A DNA stretch of 40,739 nt from an uncultured Chlamydiae bacterium. GTDB taxonomy: Bacteria; Chlamydiota; Chlamydiia; Chlamydiales; 2-12-FULL-49-11. The stretch is from the NCBI GenBank assembly GCA_937996705.1, contig CALKUQ010000064.1:1-40739 (forward strand), in the 5' to 3' direction. Shown one piece after another: positions 33,352 through 40,739 of the stretch. The position numbers and the translations under genes were made by a program. Below the pieces are notes generated by a model. That model made no database searches. It saw nothing but the letters and a program-made list of their open reading frames with translations, and was not told the origin of the DNA. Each line of letters begins with the position of its first letter. Position 1 is the first letter of the stretch.

Positions 33352-35979
33352 ATGGCAAATTTTTCGGAATCTGTAATGAGAGCCCTTTCTCTAGCTGCAA
33401 ATGAGGCGAAAGGGAGAAATCAGGCGGAAGTAGGGCAGGGGCATTTTCTGCTTGCCCTTCTTCAAGATGAGCAGGGCTATTTTCAAACAATTTTACGAGA
33501 ATTAGGACTTGATTCTCTCGTCTTGTTAGATGAAGTTGAGGCAAGTGTAACAAGAGCTCCTACATTTGAAGTCGGAGGGGGTGAAGCAAAAATTGGGCTC
33601 GAGCTTGGCTCTATTTTGCAAGAAGCGGAAGCTCTTTGTAAGAAATGGGGTGATGAGTATATTAGTGGGGATCACATTCTTTTAGCCTTTTGGAAAAAGG
33701 GGAGTCAGCCTTTTAAAGGGTGGAAAGAGAAGAGTGGTATTAGTGAAAAAGAGTTAGAAAAGACGATTTTATCATTACGAGGAGGGCGCTTAATGGATTC
33801 ACCTACAGCAGAGCAAACTGTGAAAGTTTTGGATAAATTTTGTAAAAATTACACAAAGCTTGCCAAGGAAGGGAGACTTGATCCTGTAATTGGGAGAGAT
33901 GATGAAATTAGGCGGGTTATTCAGGTTCTTTTGCGAAGGACGAAAAATAATCCGATGTTGATCGGAGAGCCGGGAGTTGGTAAAACAGCGATTGTCGAAG
34001 GGCTAGCTCAAAGAATCATCCAACAAGATATTCCAGAGTCGTTACGGGGAAAAGAGGTGATGGTTCTTGATATGGGCGCTTTAATTGCAGGGGCTAAATA
34101 CCGGGGAGAATTTGAAGAGCGTTTGAAAGGGGTTTTGTCTGAAGTTGAGAAAGCAAAAGGAAATATCATTTTGTTTATTGACGAAATCCATACGCTGGTA
34201 GGAGCTGGAGCATCAGAGGGTTCAATGGATGCGGCCAATCTTTTAAAGCCGGCCCTTGCAAGGGGTGAGCTTCACTGTGTTGGAGCGACAACCCTCAATG
34301 AATTTCAAAAATATATTGAAAAAGATGCCGCTTTGGAAAGAAGGTTTCAACCCGTTTTTGTAAGCGAACCTACAGAAGAAGATGCGATTGCAATTCTTCG
34401 AGGGTTGCGTGAGAAGTATGAAATATACCACGGGGTTCAAATAACAGAAGATGCAATCCATGCTGCAGTTCATCTCTCTACGAGGTATATTACTGATCGA
34501 AATCTCCCCGATAAAGCAATAGATTTAATTGATGAGGCAGCTAGTTTAATTCGCATGCAATTGGGTAGTAGACCATTGCCAATTGATATTAAAGAGAGAG
34601 AGCTTGCTTCATTGACGGTTGAGATGATGGGGTTAAAACGGGAAAAAAGTCTCAGCTCAGAAGAAGAAATGAAGAAAAAAGAAAAAGAGATAGCTTGCTT
34701 GAAAGAAGAGCTCAGCTTACTAAATGCTAGATGGGAAAAGGAAAAGGGGCTGCTTTTTTCTCTAAAAGAGAAAAAAGATGCGCTTGAAAAAATGAGATTT
34801 CAAGAAGAAGAGGCGGAAAAAGTTTCTGATTATGGAAGGGTTGCCGAATTTCGATATGGAAAGATTCCTGCATTAGAAAAAGAGATTATAGAAGCGCAGA
34901 AAGTATTGAGCTCGAAAGATGGTAGACTTTTGCAAGAGGAAGTGGATGAAAATTTAATCGCCCAAATTGTCTCAAAGTGGACGGGGATTCCTGTACAAAG
35001 AATGCTTGCGTCAGAGGCGCAAAAATTACTTGGTTTGGAGGGGGAAATTTCTAAAAGAGTTGTGGGTCAATCTTTTGCAGTTAAGGCAATTGCTGATGCG
35101 ATTCGAGCTTCGAGGGCTGGCCTTAATGATCCAATGAGGCCTATTGGCGCGTTTTTATTTGTGGGGCCAACAGGCGTTGGAAAAACAGAGCTTGCTAAAG
35201 CTCTTGCGCAGCAGCTCTTTGACCAAGAAGAGGCGATGATTCGACTAGATATGTCTGAATATATGGAGAAACATTCTGTTTCAAAATTAATTGGATCACC
35301 TCCGGGTTATGTTGGTTATGAGGAAGGGGGGCAGTTAACAGAGGCGATTAGAAGGCGTCCTTATTGCGTAGTTCTTCTGGACGAAATAGAGAAAGCTGAT
35401 CATGATGTCTTTAACATTCTTTTGCAAGTTTTTGATGAGGGTAGACTTACCGATAGCAAGGGGAGAAATGTGAATTGCAAAAATGCCATTTTTATTATGA
35501 CTTCTAATATTGGTTCCGGGGAGCTTCAAAAACTGATTACTAAAAAAAGAGAAGACCTGACTAAGGAGTTGATAATAAGTGAAATAGACCCAATCCTTCG
35601 AGGTTATTTTCGGCCTGAGTTTTTAAATCGCCTTGATGAAATTCTCCCCTTCCTTCCCTTGCAGGAAGAGGTAATGGCATCAATTGTAGAAATTCAATTA
35701 CGGCTGCTGGCAAAAAGACTTTTGAGCCGGCATATCAACCTCTCTTGGAATAAAGAGGTTCTTGAATTTCTTGCTAAGGAGGGGTATGATCCATTTTTCG
35801 GTGCAAGACCCCTCAAACGGCTGATTCAGCACCAAGTTGTCACTCTCCTCTCCCGGGAGATTCTAGGGGGGGGGATTCCAGGGGCATGTAATATAGAACT
35901 TACAGTAAACTCTGGTCAAATTAGTTATTTTCTGCCGGGAGGTGATATATCAACAAAGTCACTTTCACTCCCTGATTGA
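33352..35979 (+). CDS. clpB: ClpB (Hsp100) protein disaggregase
   Basis: 875 residues from ATG 33352, which follows GAGGGGAG at the right distance; a GTG at 33340 is in frame but poor. This hexameric AAA+ chaperone rescues aggregated proteins with DnaK. It shows the N-domain (to about 145), NBD1 Walker A GEPGVGKT (205-212) and Walker B ILFIDEIH, the coiled-coil middle domain (about 405-525), and NBD2 Walker A GPTGVGKT (605-612) with VVLLDEIEKA, then the conserved GARPLKR sensor-2 region. The C-terminus runs about 15 residues past the usual end (FLPGGDISTKSLSLPD), and this extension is antisense to the last codons of the convergent repeat protein, a 55-base overlap. All catalytic motifs look intact. 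Confidence 0.97.
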   Translation: MANFSESVMRALSLAANEAKGRNQAEVGQGHFLLALLQDEQGYFQTILRELGLDSLVLLDEVEASVTRAPTFEVGGGEAKIGLELGSILQEAEALCKKWGDEYISGDHILLAFWKKGSQPFKGWKEKSGISEKELEKTILSLRGGRLMDSPTAEQTVKVLDKFCKNYTKLAKEGRLDPVIGRDDEIRRVIQVLLRRTKNNPMLIGEPGVGKTAIVEGLAQRIIQQDIPESLRGKEVMVLDMGALIAGAKYRGEFEERLKGVLSEVEKAKGNIILFIDEIHTLVGAGASEGSMDAANLLKPALARGELHCVGATTLNEFQKYIEKDAALERRFQPVFVSEPTEEDAIAILRGLREKYEIYHGVQITEDAIHAAVHLSTRYITDRNLPDKAIDLIDEAASLIRMQLGSRPLPIDIKERELASLTVEMMGLKREKSLSSEEEMKKKEKEIACLKEELSLLNARWEKEKGLLFSLKEKKDALEKMRFQEEEAEKVSDYGRVAEFRYGKIPALEKEIIEAQKVLSSKDGRLLQEEVDENLIAQIVSKWTGIPVQRMLASEAQKLLGLEGEISKRVVGQSFAVKAIADAIRASRAGLNDPMRPIGAFLFVGPTGVGKTELAKALAQQLFDQEEAMIRLDMSEYMEKHSVSKLIGSPPGYVGYEEGGQLTEAIRRRPYCVVLLDEIEKADHDVFNILLQVFDEGRLTDSKGRNVNCKNAIFIMTSNIGSGELQKLITKKREDLTKELIISEIDPILRGYFRPEFLNRLDEILPFLPLQEEVMASIVEIQLRLLAKRLLSRHINLSWNKEVLEFLAKEGYDPFFGARPLKRLIQHQVVTLLSREILGGGIPGACNIELTVNSGQISYFLPGGDISTKSLSLPD

Positions 35980-37823
35980 TCGCCTAGATCAGACCACTCG
36001 GCGTCCTTAGCAGATTGGCCCCCAAGGGTTGACGGATTACCCAGATCAGACCAATCAGCGTCATTAGGAGACTCGCCTCCCAGGGTTGATCGATCACCTA
36101 AATCAGACCACTCGGCGACATTAGGAGAGTCCCTCTCGGTTCTTGATAGATCACCAGCCTCAGATGTTTTGGCCTCGCTAGCAAAGTCCTCGCCGATTCT
36201 TGAGGGAACACCTAGATCAGACCACTCGGCATCGTTAGGAGAGTCCCCCCCAAGGGTTGATGCATCAGCAGCCTCAGATGTTTTGGTCTTGGCAGCAGAC
36301 AGTGGTGAGGGAGGGGGAGCATAAAAGTGATTGGAATTAATAGCCAGAGGCGCTTCATATACGGTTGTTGAGGGTTTGAATCCTTGAAGTTTGTGAATTG
36401 CTTGAGTTGCGCTTTGTATTCCAAATCCGAATGCTTTGTAACATCCTCCTTTAAGACATTCGGGTAAAAGAGGCTCGATTAACGCAAAGAAAAGGGCGTG
36501 GTGAAGGATTGCATTCAATTGGATATCTTCCATACTAGAAAGAGGCAATCCAGCAAACTGAAGATGCAGCCCTCTTGAAAAGGTAAAATAGGTAAAAGGT
36601 TTCAGGTGAATTTTGATGAGGATATCTAGGCATTTTAAGTGTTGTTTGGAATAGATTGGAGAGCCGAGCAAAAATATTCCCATCGATTCGACCTCATTTG
36701 ACAGGATTTTTGCAAGAGAATTTAGGTTTTCTTTATTCCAAATGATTCCCTCATTTAGTAGTTGAATTTTAGCCGATTTTTCTGGAACACAATGAGCAAC
36801 TCTGGTTTCTAAAAGGGCTTGAAGTTCTTTTATCGCAGTTTTAATGAGGTCCTTGCTAGCATCTTTGGAAATGAGGTTAACAAGAGAAGTTGTCGCCTTA
36901 TTAATCTGGGGATGCGCTAGAAGATTGGCATACTCAATCAGTGATTTAGCAAGAATATTTACTAAATCAGCACTGTGGGATTGAAGTTTATCAATTTTTC
37001 TTGTTAATAGAGGTTGTATAATAGCACCTGAGAATAATCCTGTTGCGCCAGAAGAAAAGAAAGGGAGTATTTTTCTAGAAATCTCAAGAGCAAGATTTTG
37101 TCTGTTAATTGATTCAAATCTATTATATAAAAATTTTGTAAGGATAGGGGTAATTACACCATAGCTTTTTGGATTTTTTATTTTTGTTACTATTAAATCA
37201 CTAAGATTTCGTCTGTTGTAGATCACAGTTTGAAATAAGATTTTTGCCGAACCACGAGGAATTTTGAAGATAATTTTATCTGCAGGTGTAATAGAGAGGT
37301 CAAAAACTCTCCCAGCGAATGCGTGTTCCACCATTTGGAAGCGGTAGTCGGCCCAATTTTGAGAGGAATGTGTCAACTTGAGTCCTAGGTAACCCCCAGA
37401 AATTGAGGCTGCCATGGCAGCTAAATTATAGACCAAGAATTTTGTCGATTGGGAGGCAAAGGCCTCTAAGTCTTGAATTGAGTAGAAATAGAGAAGAACT
37501 GGGGAAATCAGAAAGATCTTAGAGAGATTTTTTTTAGAATTTCCAGAATATTTTATCATAGCTAAAATCGGAAGGGCGATAAAAGAAATTAAGGGAATTT
37601 TCCGATAAAAGGGTATGGTAGCTTCTGCGATTGCATCGGCAGTTTGTAGAACAACTGGAACAAGAGCCTCTGCAGTTGTTGCGCATGTCCATTCTGCAGA
37701 AATCCAGACAGCTGTTTTGGGAACAAATCCATCGGGCATCCAATTTTTTGTAACAGCTAACACCTTATCCCAAAAAAAGAGTAGCGATCTCCCTATTCCG
37801 CTTGTTTGCAGGCTATTTATCAT
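35925..37823 (-). CDS. Hypothetical membrane protein with C-terminal AEWSDLG repeats
   Basis: 632 residues; no family recognised. ATG 37821-37823 overlaps the GDPD stop (ATGA) and has an AAGGAA site, so it is translationally coupled to the GDPD gene. Hydrophobic stretches at about 77-94, 103-116, 129-150 and 252-272 suggest a membrane-embedded N-terminal half, with no cleavable signal peptide. Residues 300-480 are helical. A proline-rich linker (YAPPPSPLS, about 501-509) leads to an acidic, Ser-rich tail in which AEWSDLG or ADWSDLG occurs four times (Trp534, 572, 591, 610) with a 19-residue period. Such a membrane anchor plus exposed repeat tail fits an inclusion-membrane or surface protein of an intracellular bacterium, but that is inference. 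Its 3' end overlaps clpB by 55 bases. Confidence 0.75.
   Translation of the reverse strand: MINSLQTSGIGRSLLFFWDKVLAVTKNWMPDGFVPKTAVWISAEWTCATTAEALVPVVLQTADAIAEATIPFYRKIPLISFIALPILAMIKYSGNSKKNLSKIFLISPVLLYFYSIQDLEAFASQSTKFLVYNLAAMAASISGGYLGLKLTHSSQNWADYRFQMVEHAFAGRVFDLSITPADKIIFKIPRGSAKILFQTVIYNRRNLSDLIVTKIKNPKSYGVITPILTKFLYNRFESINRQNLALEISRKILPFFSSGATGLFSGAIIQPLLTRKIDKLQSHSADLVNILAKSLIEYANLLAHPQINKATTSLVNLISKDASKDLIKTAIKELQALLETRVAHCVPEKSAKIQLLNEGIIWNKENLNSLAKILSNEVESMGIFLLGSPIYSKQHLKCLDILIKIHLKPFTYFTFSRGLHLQFAGLPLSSMEDIQLNAILHHALFFALIEPLLPECLKGGCYKAFGFGIQSATQAIHKLQGFKPSTTVYEAPLAINSNHFYAPPPSPLSAAKTKTSEAADASTLGGDSPNDAEWSDLGVPSRIGEDFASEAKTSEAGDLSRTERDSPNVAEWSDLGDRSTLGGESPNDADWSDLGNPSTLGGQSAKDAEWSDLGDQSGSESDFVDISPPGRK
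35976..36266 (-). repeat. 57-base in-frame minisatellite encoding AEWSDLG units
   Basis: Four copies of a 57-base (19-residue) unit, of the form STLGG.SPNDAEWSDLG, lie at the 3' end of the 632-residue gene. Two neighbours are exactly 57 bases apart, and the gap between the first and second intact cores is two units, one of them degenerate. A KTSEA motif also recurs. Copy identity at DNA level is high, so expansion or contraction is probably recent. Confidence 0.85.
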
Positions 37824-38428
37824 AAAAAGTTTCCTTCTTTAAATAATCTGGGGTAATCGGTAATGATTTCGTCAATACCCATTTCAGCAAGTTCTTTTGC
37901 CCTTCTGGGGTTGTTTACAGTCCATGGAATAATCCGATAACCAGCGGTTTGAAGAGTCATAATGAGATCTCTATTAAGGAGAGACTCTTCGGGAGAGAGA
38001 ATGGAAATATCGATATCTGGAATTTCTTGAAGGTTGGGAGTGTGGTCTACTATGTACCCAAGAATGGCCCTTTCATCCTGATTTCGAATCTCTTTGAGTA
38101 GAGGGAGTTGAAAAGATGAGTAGTAGACTCTGTTTTCAAATTGAAATTCTTTTACGAGATTTAAGAGATTAGGGCCAATGGTTTCTTTTAATTCTAAATT
38201 TAACACGACCCTTCTTTGGTCTTTCAAAGCAAAAAAAAACTCTTTTAAACTTAAAATGGGTCCCTTATTTCTTTGTAGAGAATCATGATGGATGACAATA
38301 GTCCCATCCTTTTGCATTCGCAGATCAAGTTCGATTCCATCAGCGCCTGCGTCAATTGCTTCCTGAAAGGATGAAAGAGTGTTTTCAGGATGGGTCCCTT
38401 TACTTCCTCTATGACCTTGAATTTTCAT
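37820..38428 (-). CDS. ugpQ: Glycerophosphodiester phosphodiesterase, cytoplasmic UgpQ-like, short form
   Basis: 202 residues, about 40 shorter than usual. It hydrolyses glycerophosphodiesters to glycerol-3-phosphate and an alcohol. The GDPD active-site set is present: His6-Arg7 (GHRG), PENT (14-17), Glu33 and Asp35 (IELDLRMQKDG), and His48 (HHD). The missing part is the loop after HHDSLQR, where the family normally has a longer stretch before the LEE helix. The C-terminal IPWTVNN and DEIITDYP motifs are normal. No signal peptide, so cytoplasmic. The stop codon overlaps the start of the 632-residue gene, and the AGCS symporter lies 42 bases upstream on the same strand, suggesting one transcript. 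Confidence 0.88.
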   Translation of the reverse strand: MKIQGHRGSKGTHPENTLSSFQEAIDAGADGIELDLRMQKDGTIVIHHDSLQRNKGPILSLKEFFFALKDQRRVVLNLELKETIGPNLLNLVKEFQFENRVYYSSFQLPLLKEIRNQDERAILGYIVDHTPNLQEIPDIDISILSPEESLLNRDLIMTLQTAGYRIIPWTVNNPRRAKELAEMGIDEIITDYPRLFKEGNFL

Positions 38429-38470
38429 AGAGAAAGTTTTACAAAAATGACTTTAAAAGTAAAGAAATTG

Positions 38471-39796
38471 TTAATTTAGCGCAGGCGCTTTTGTAGTTGG
38501 GAGTTTGAAGGTTGATAAAATTAGCGCAATCATGTGTGGGACTACTAAAAAAATCAGGCCGAAGTCGATTAGGGACCAAATGGTTTGTGTGGAGGCAAGG
38601 CATCCAAAGAAGACAGAGACAGCTGTTGCAGCATAGTAGTATTTGAGTTTTTTAGGTTCAGTCAGATAGAGAAAACATCTACTCCCATTGTAGCTATTGC
38701 CTAAAATAGTTCCGAAAGCAAAAAGAAGGGTAATAATGATTAGCATGGTAACGCCTACATAAGAGAAATAGATTTTAAAAGAGGCAGCTACCATATTGAC
38801 TCCAAGCGGTAAACTCGGATCTTGCCAAGTTTTAGTGATGAGAGAGACAAATCCTGATAGAAATGCAACAAAGCCTGCTGAGAATGTAGAAGCCATAGCT
38901 AAAATGCCTTGAGCGTGGGGGTCTTTTGTCTCTGCCATCGAGTGGGGAATGGCTTGTGTTCCGACTCCCGCTTCTGTCGCGTATGTCCCTTTAAAGACAC
39001 CCCAACGAAGAGCGCTTACAATTCCACCAACTAGAGCGCCGCTTGTCATTGCGTAGGGATGAAATGCAGAGGAGAGGATTGTTTGAAAAACAGGGCCGCA
39101 CACCCCTAGATTTGCAAAAATGATCCAAAATGTAGCTGCAATATAGAGGGTAAACATAGTGGGTACCAATTTTGCAGAAAACGAGCCGATTCTTTTAATT
39201 CCACCCATAAGGATAATAAAAATGAGTAGCGATAAAACAGCTCCCGAAGCAAGTGTCGGAATTTGATAGTTTCCTAAAAGGGGGGAGTCTAAAATGGATA
39301 CTAACTGATTTGCTTGAGTCGCTGACCAAGCAGACATTAATAAGCAGCCAAAAATGGCATACCATTGGGCGGCTCTTGGGGAAATTAGGTGTTTTAGGTA
39401 CTGCATAGGACCACCAAGGATTTCACCTGTGGCTAACTTTTCTCTAAACTTCAGACTTAAAGCAACTTCTGTATAGGTCGCCGCACTCCCGAAAAAGGCG
39501 GTTAAGACAAATCCTAAAAGAGCTCCAGGTCCACCCCAATGAATCGCAATTACGGGGCCGACGATTGTTCCAATTCCCAGGGTAGTTGACATAGCAGTAA
39601 AGAGAGCTTTAAAAGGGGAGACCATGTGCACGTCTTGAGACTGTTTTTTTGAAGAGTTTTTTATAAGCTTTAGAATTTCAGGCACAAAGCGAAATTGTAT
39701 AAATTTAGTTTTAAAGGTTAAAAAGATGCTACCTGCTAATATAAAGATGCTTAATCCAAACAATAGGTAGTCTGTGATTAGGTTGAAAACTTCCAT
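38471..39796 (-). CDS. Sodium:alanine/glycine symporter (AGCS family)
   Basis: 441 residues with about ten to eleven membrane spans, inner membrane. AGCS hallmarks include the N-terminal FLTFKTKFIQFRF stretch, ALFTAMSTTLGIGTIVGPVIAI with the sodium/substrate region, TYTEVALSLKFRE, GTYATEAGVGTQAIPHSMAETKDPHAQG, and the TILGNSYNGSRCFLYL segment. Family members import alanine, glycine or serine with sodium. ATG 39796 has an AAGGAGA site seven bases upstream and a plausible promoter. It heads a likely three-gene unit with GDPD and the repeat protein. Confidence 0.9.
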   Translation of the reverse strand: MEVFNLITDYLLFGLSIFILAGSIFLTFKTKFIQFRFVPEILKLIKNSSKKQSQDVHMVSPFKALFTAMSTTLGIGTIVGPVIAIHWGGPGALLGFVLTAFFGSAATYTEVALSLKFREKLATGEILGGPMQYLKHLISPRAAQWYAIFGCLLMSAWSATQANQLVSILDSPLLGNYQIPTLASGAVLSLLIFIILMGGIKRIGSFSAKLVPTMFTLYIAATFWIIFANLGVCGPVFQTILSSAFHPYAMTSGALVGGIVSALRWGVFKGTYATEAGVGTQAIPHSMAETKDPHAQGILAMASTFSAGFVAFLSGFVSLITKTWQDPSLPLGVNMVAASFKIYFSYVGVTMLIIITLLFAFGTILGNSYNGSRCFLYLTEPKKLKYYYAATAVSVFFGCLASTQTIWSLIDFGLIFLVVPHMIALILSTFKLPTTKAPALN

Positions 39797-39818
39797 AAAT
39801 CTCCTTAACGGTTAAATA

Positions 39819-39847
39819 ATTATCCCTGATTTATTGAAAAAAAGCAA
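39819..39847 (-). promoter_or_regulatory. Candidate sigma-70 promoter for the AGCS symporter operon
   Basis: On the minus strand TTGCTT (39,847-39,842) and GATAAT (39,824-39,819) are separated by 17 bases and lie 22 bases upstream of the symporter ATG, with a strong AAGGAGA site between. This is the best-spaced promoter in the window. Confidence 0.45.
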
Positions 39848-39890
39848 AAGGCTTTGAATTAAAATATTTTTTACACATATCAATAAAGGT

Positions 39891-40625
39891 ATGAATGATC
39901 TTGGGATAGTCGTTGGTTGTGATCTAAATCAAGAGTGGCTCCTTCCCTGGTGGTGGAAACATTATACCCAGGTAAATAGCTATCCTGTTGCCTTTGCCGA
40001 TTTTGGTATGACAGAAAGCTCTAGAAAATGGTGTGAAAAAAGGGGGGTTGTGATTACCCCACCTCAGCCATTTAGACATGAGGATCAAGAAAGCATCTCA
40101 AAAGAGGTAAAAATTTTATGGGAAAAGGTGTATGGTCCAGGAATTTGGAATTTCAGACCAACTTGGTTTAAAAAACCGTTTGCATGTATAGAGTCCCCTT
40201 TTGAAAAGAGCATCTGGATTGATCTGGATTGCCGAGTAGAGGGAAGCTTAGAGTCCCTCTTTAATATCCTAGAATTTTCTATAGATATAGCTTTATATAA
40301 AAATGATCCCTACCACCAAAAAACTCTGGAAGAGACGGGTCTGTTGCTCCCTGGGGAGAGCCATTATAGCTCAGGACTTATGGCTTTTCGTAATCAAGCA
40401 CCTATCATTGCTAAATGGGCTGAATTAACAAAATCTGAGCCTCACAATTTTTCAGGCGATCAAGAGGCCCTTTCCAGGGCCATTTACCTTGAAAAGCCGC
40501 TAGTTTTTGAACTCCCTTTGATTTATAATCACAGCTGGGAACTCCCCCCAAGGGGTGACACAATCGTTACGCACTTTGGAGGGCAAGGAAAAAAAAGGCT
40601 TATCGACGAGCTTTATAATAGATAA
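39891..40625 (+). CDS. Glycosyltransferase-like protein (GT8-type fold)
   Basis: 244 residues. The pattern is that of small nucleotide-sugar glycosyltransferases: an N-terminal VVGCDLN.EWLLPWWWKHY start, a long gap, then the DxD-like metal/sugar-nucleotide motif IWIDLDCRVEGSLESLF (at about 107), YSSGLMAFRN, SGDQEAL and the terminal THFGGQGKK. Each has an obvious counterpart in GT8 and related families, but the donor and acceptor are unknown. No signal peptide, so cytoplasmic. ATG 39891 follows AAAGGT at a short distance. It is divergent from the AGCS gene. The frame stays open after its TAA, as described in the findings. Confidence 0.7.
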   Translation: MNDLGIVVGCDLNQEWLLPWWWKHYTQVNSYPVAFADFGMTESSRKWCEKRGVVITPPQPFRHEDQESISKEVKILWEKVYGPGIWNFRPTWFKKPFACIESPFEKSIWIDLDCRVEGSLESLFNILEFSIDIALYKNDPYHQKTLEETGLLLPGESHYSSGLMAFRNQAPIIAKWAELTKSEPHNFSGDQEALSRAIYLEKPLVFELPLIYNHSWELPPRGDTIVTHFGGQGKKRLIDELYNR

Positions 40626-40649
40626 GCGCTTTTTATATACCGAAAAAAC

Positions 40650-40739
40650 ATGAAGAATCGGTTTTTAAATATTTTTATCATTCACAAACTATGTTTGCTA
40701 GAGAGCAGAGAGCCCACAGAGGAAGAAATTAAACCTTAA
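40650..40739 (+). CDS. Possible 29-residue small ORF at the right edge
   Basis: ATG 40650 opens 29 codons and a TAA that ends exactly at the last base of the window. It lies in the same frame as the glycosyltransferase, with no stop between the two TAA codons. No clear ribosome-binding site precedes it, and a weak ACCGA/TCGGT inverted repeat followed by a T-run (about 40,639-40,666) overlaps its start, so this stretch may be a terminator instead. I would not treat it as a real gene without further support. Confidence 0.2.
   Translation: MKNRFLNIFIIHKLCLLESREPTEEEIKP

Noticed and set aside
35976..36266. CRISPR-like direct repeats
   Set aside because: The repeats are in frame with a protein, have a 57-base period without unique spacers, and no cas genes are near.

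Overview
This is an AT-rich bacterial window with dense coding on both strands, frequent TTG/GTG alternative starts and many importers (two EamA/DMT carriers, a DAACS symporter, an AGCS amino-acid symporter, an MHS-type MFS carrier). It also carries two giant proteins of more than 3,000 residues with DUF3638/DUF3645-like helicase cores. This combination is what I would expect from an amoeba-associated member of the Chlamydiota (Simkania/Parachlamydia-like). That placement is an inference from gene content; the window has no rRNA or other phylogenetic marker except clpB.

Layout. (1) 1-11,699, plus strand: a CDS open at the left edge that begins inside a (GCAGGA)9 repeat coding for Ala-Gly; a 427-base gap with an unexplained, more GC-rich segment; a 255-residue unknown protein; and, 13 bases downstream, giant protein A (3,157 residues). 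(2) 11,688-19,661: a housekeeping and transport block holding eamA, pip, a DAACS symporter, dusC-like, DUF190, crcB, a possible GNAT protein, DUF378, tag and an MFS carrier. (3) 19,676-23,167: a 472-residue helical unknown, a second EamA carrier and a SprT-like/DUF2786 protein. (4) 23,324-33,253: giant protein B (3,309 residues), a collinear paralogue of A. (5) 33,352-40,625: clpB; antisense to its 3' end, a 632-residue membrane protein whose C-terminus is a 19-residue repeat (AEWSDLG core) and which is translationally coupled to a short GDPD phosphodiesterase; an AGCS symporter; and a GT8-like glycosyltransferase. The last 114 bases are non-coding apart from a possible 29-codon ORF.

The most interesting content is the A/B pair. 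Each has an N-terminal region with an ordered His, Asp/Asn, Gln, Cys set that resembles a cysteine protease of the His-before-Cys type. This is followed by a long helical/beta middle, a superfamily-2 helicase-like core (GKT, DEVD or DEEH, SGT, GTD/GTN, Q..xRxR) and a C-terminal array of LT..QI repeats. B ends in a hydrophobic, basic-tailed segment that A lacks. Together with the repeat-bearing 632-residue membrane protein and the helical unknowns, these look like lineage-specific and possibly host-directed proteins set among conserved metabolism. No tRNA, rRNA, CRISPR array, insertion sequence or phage module was recognised.
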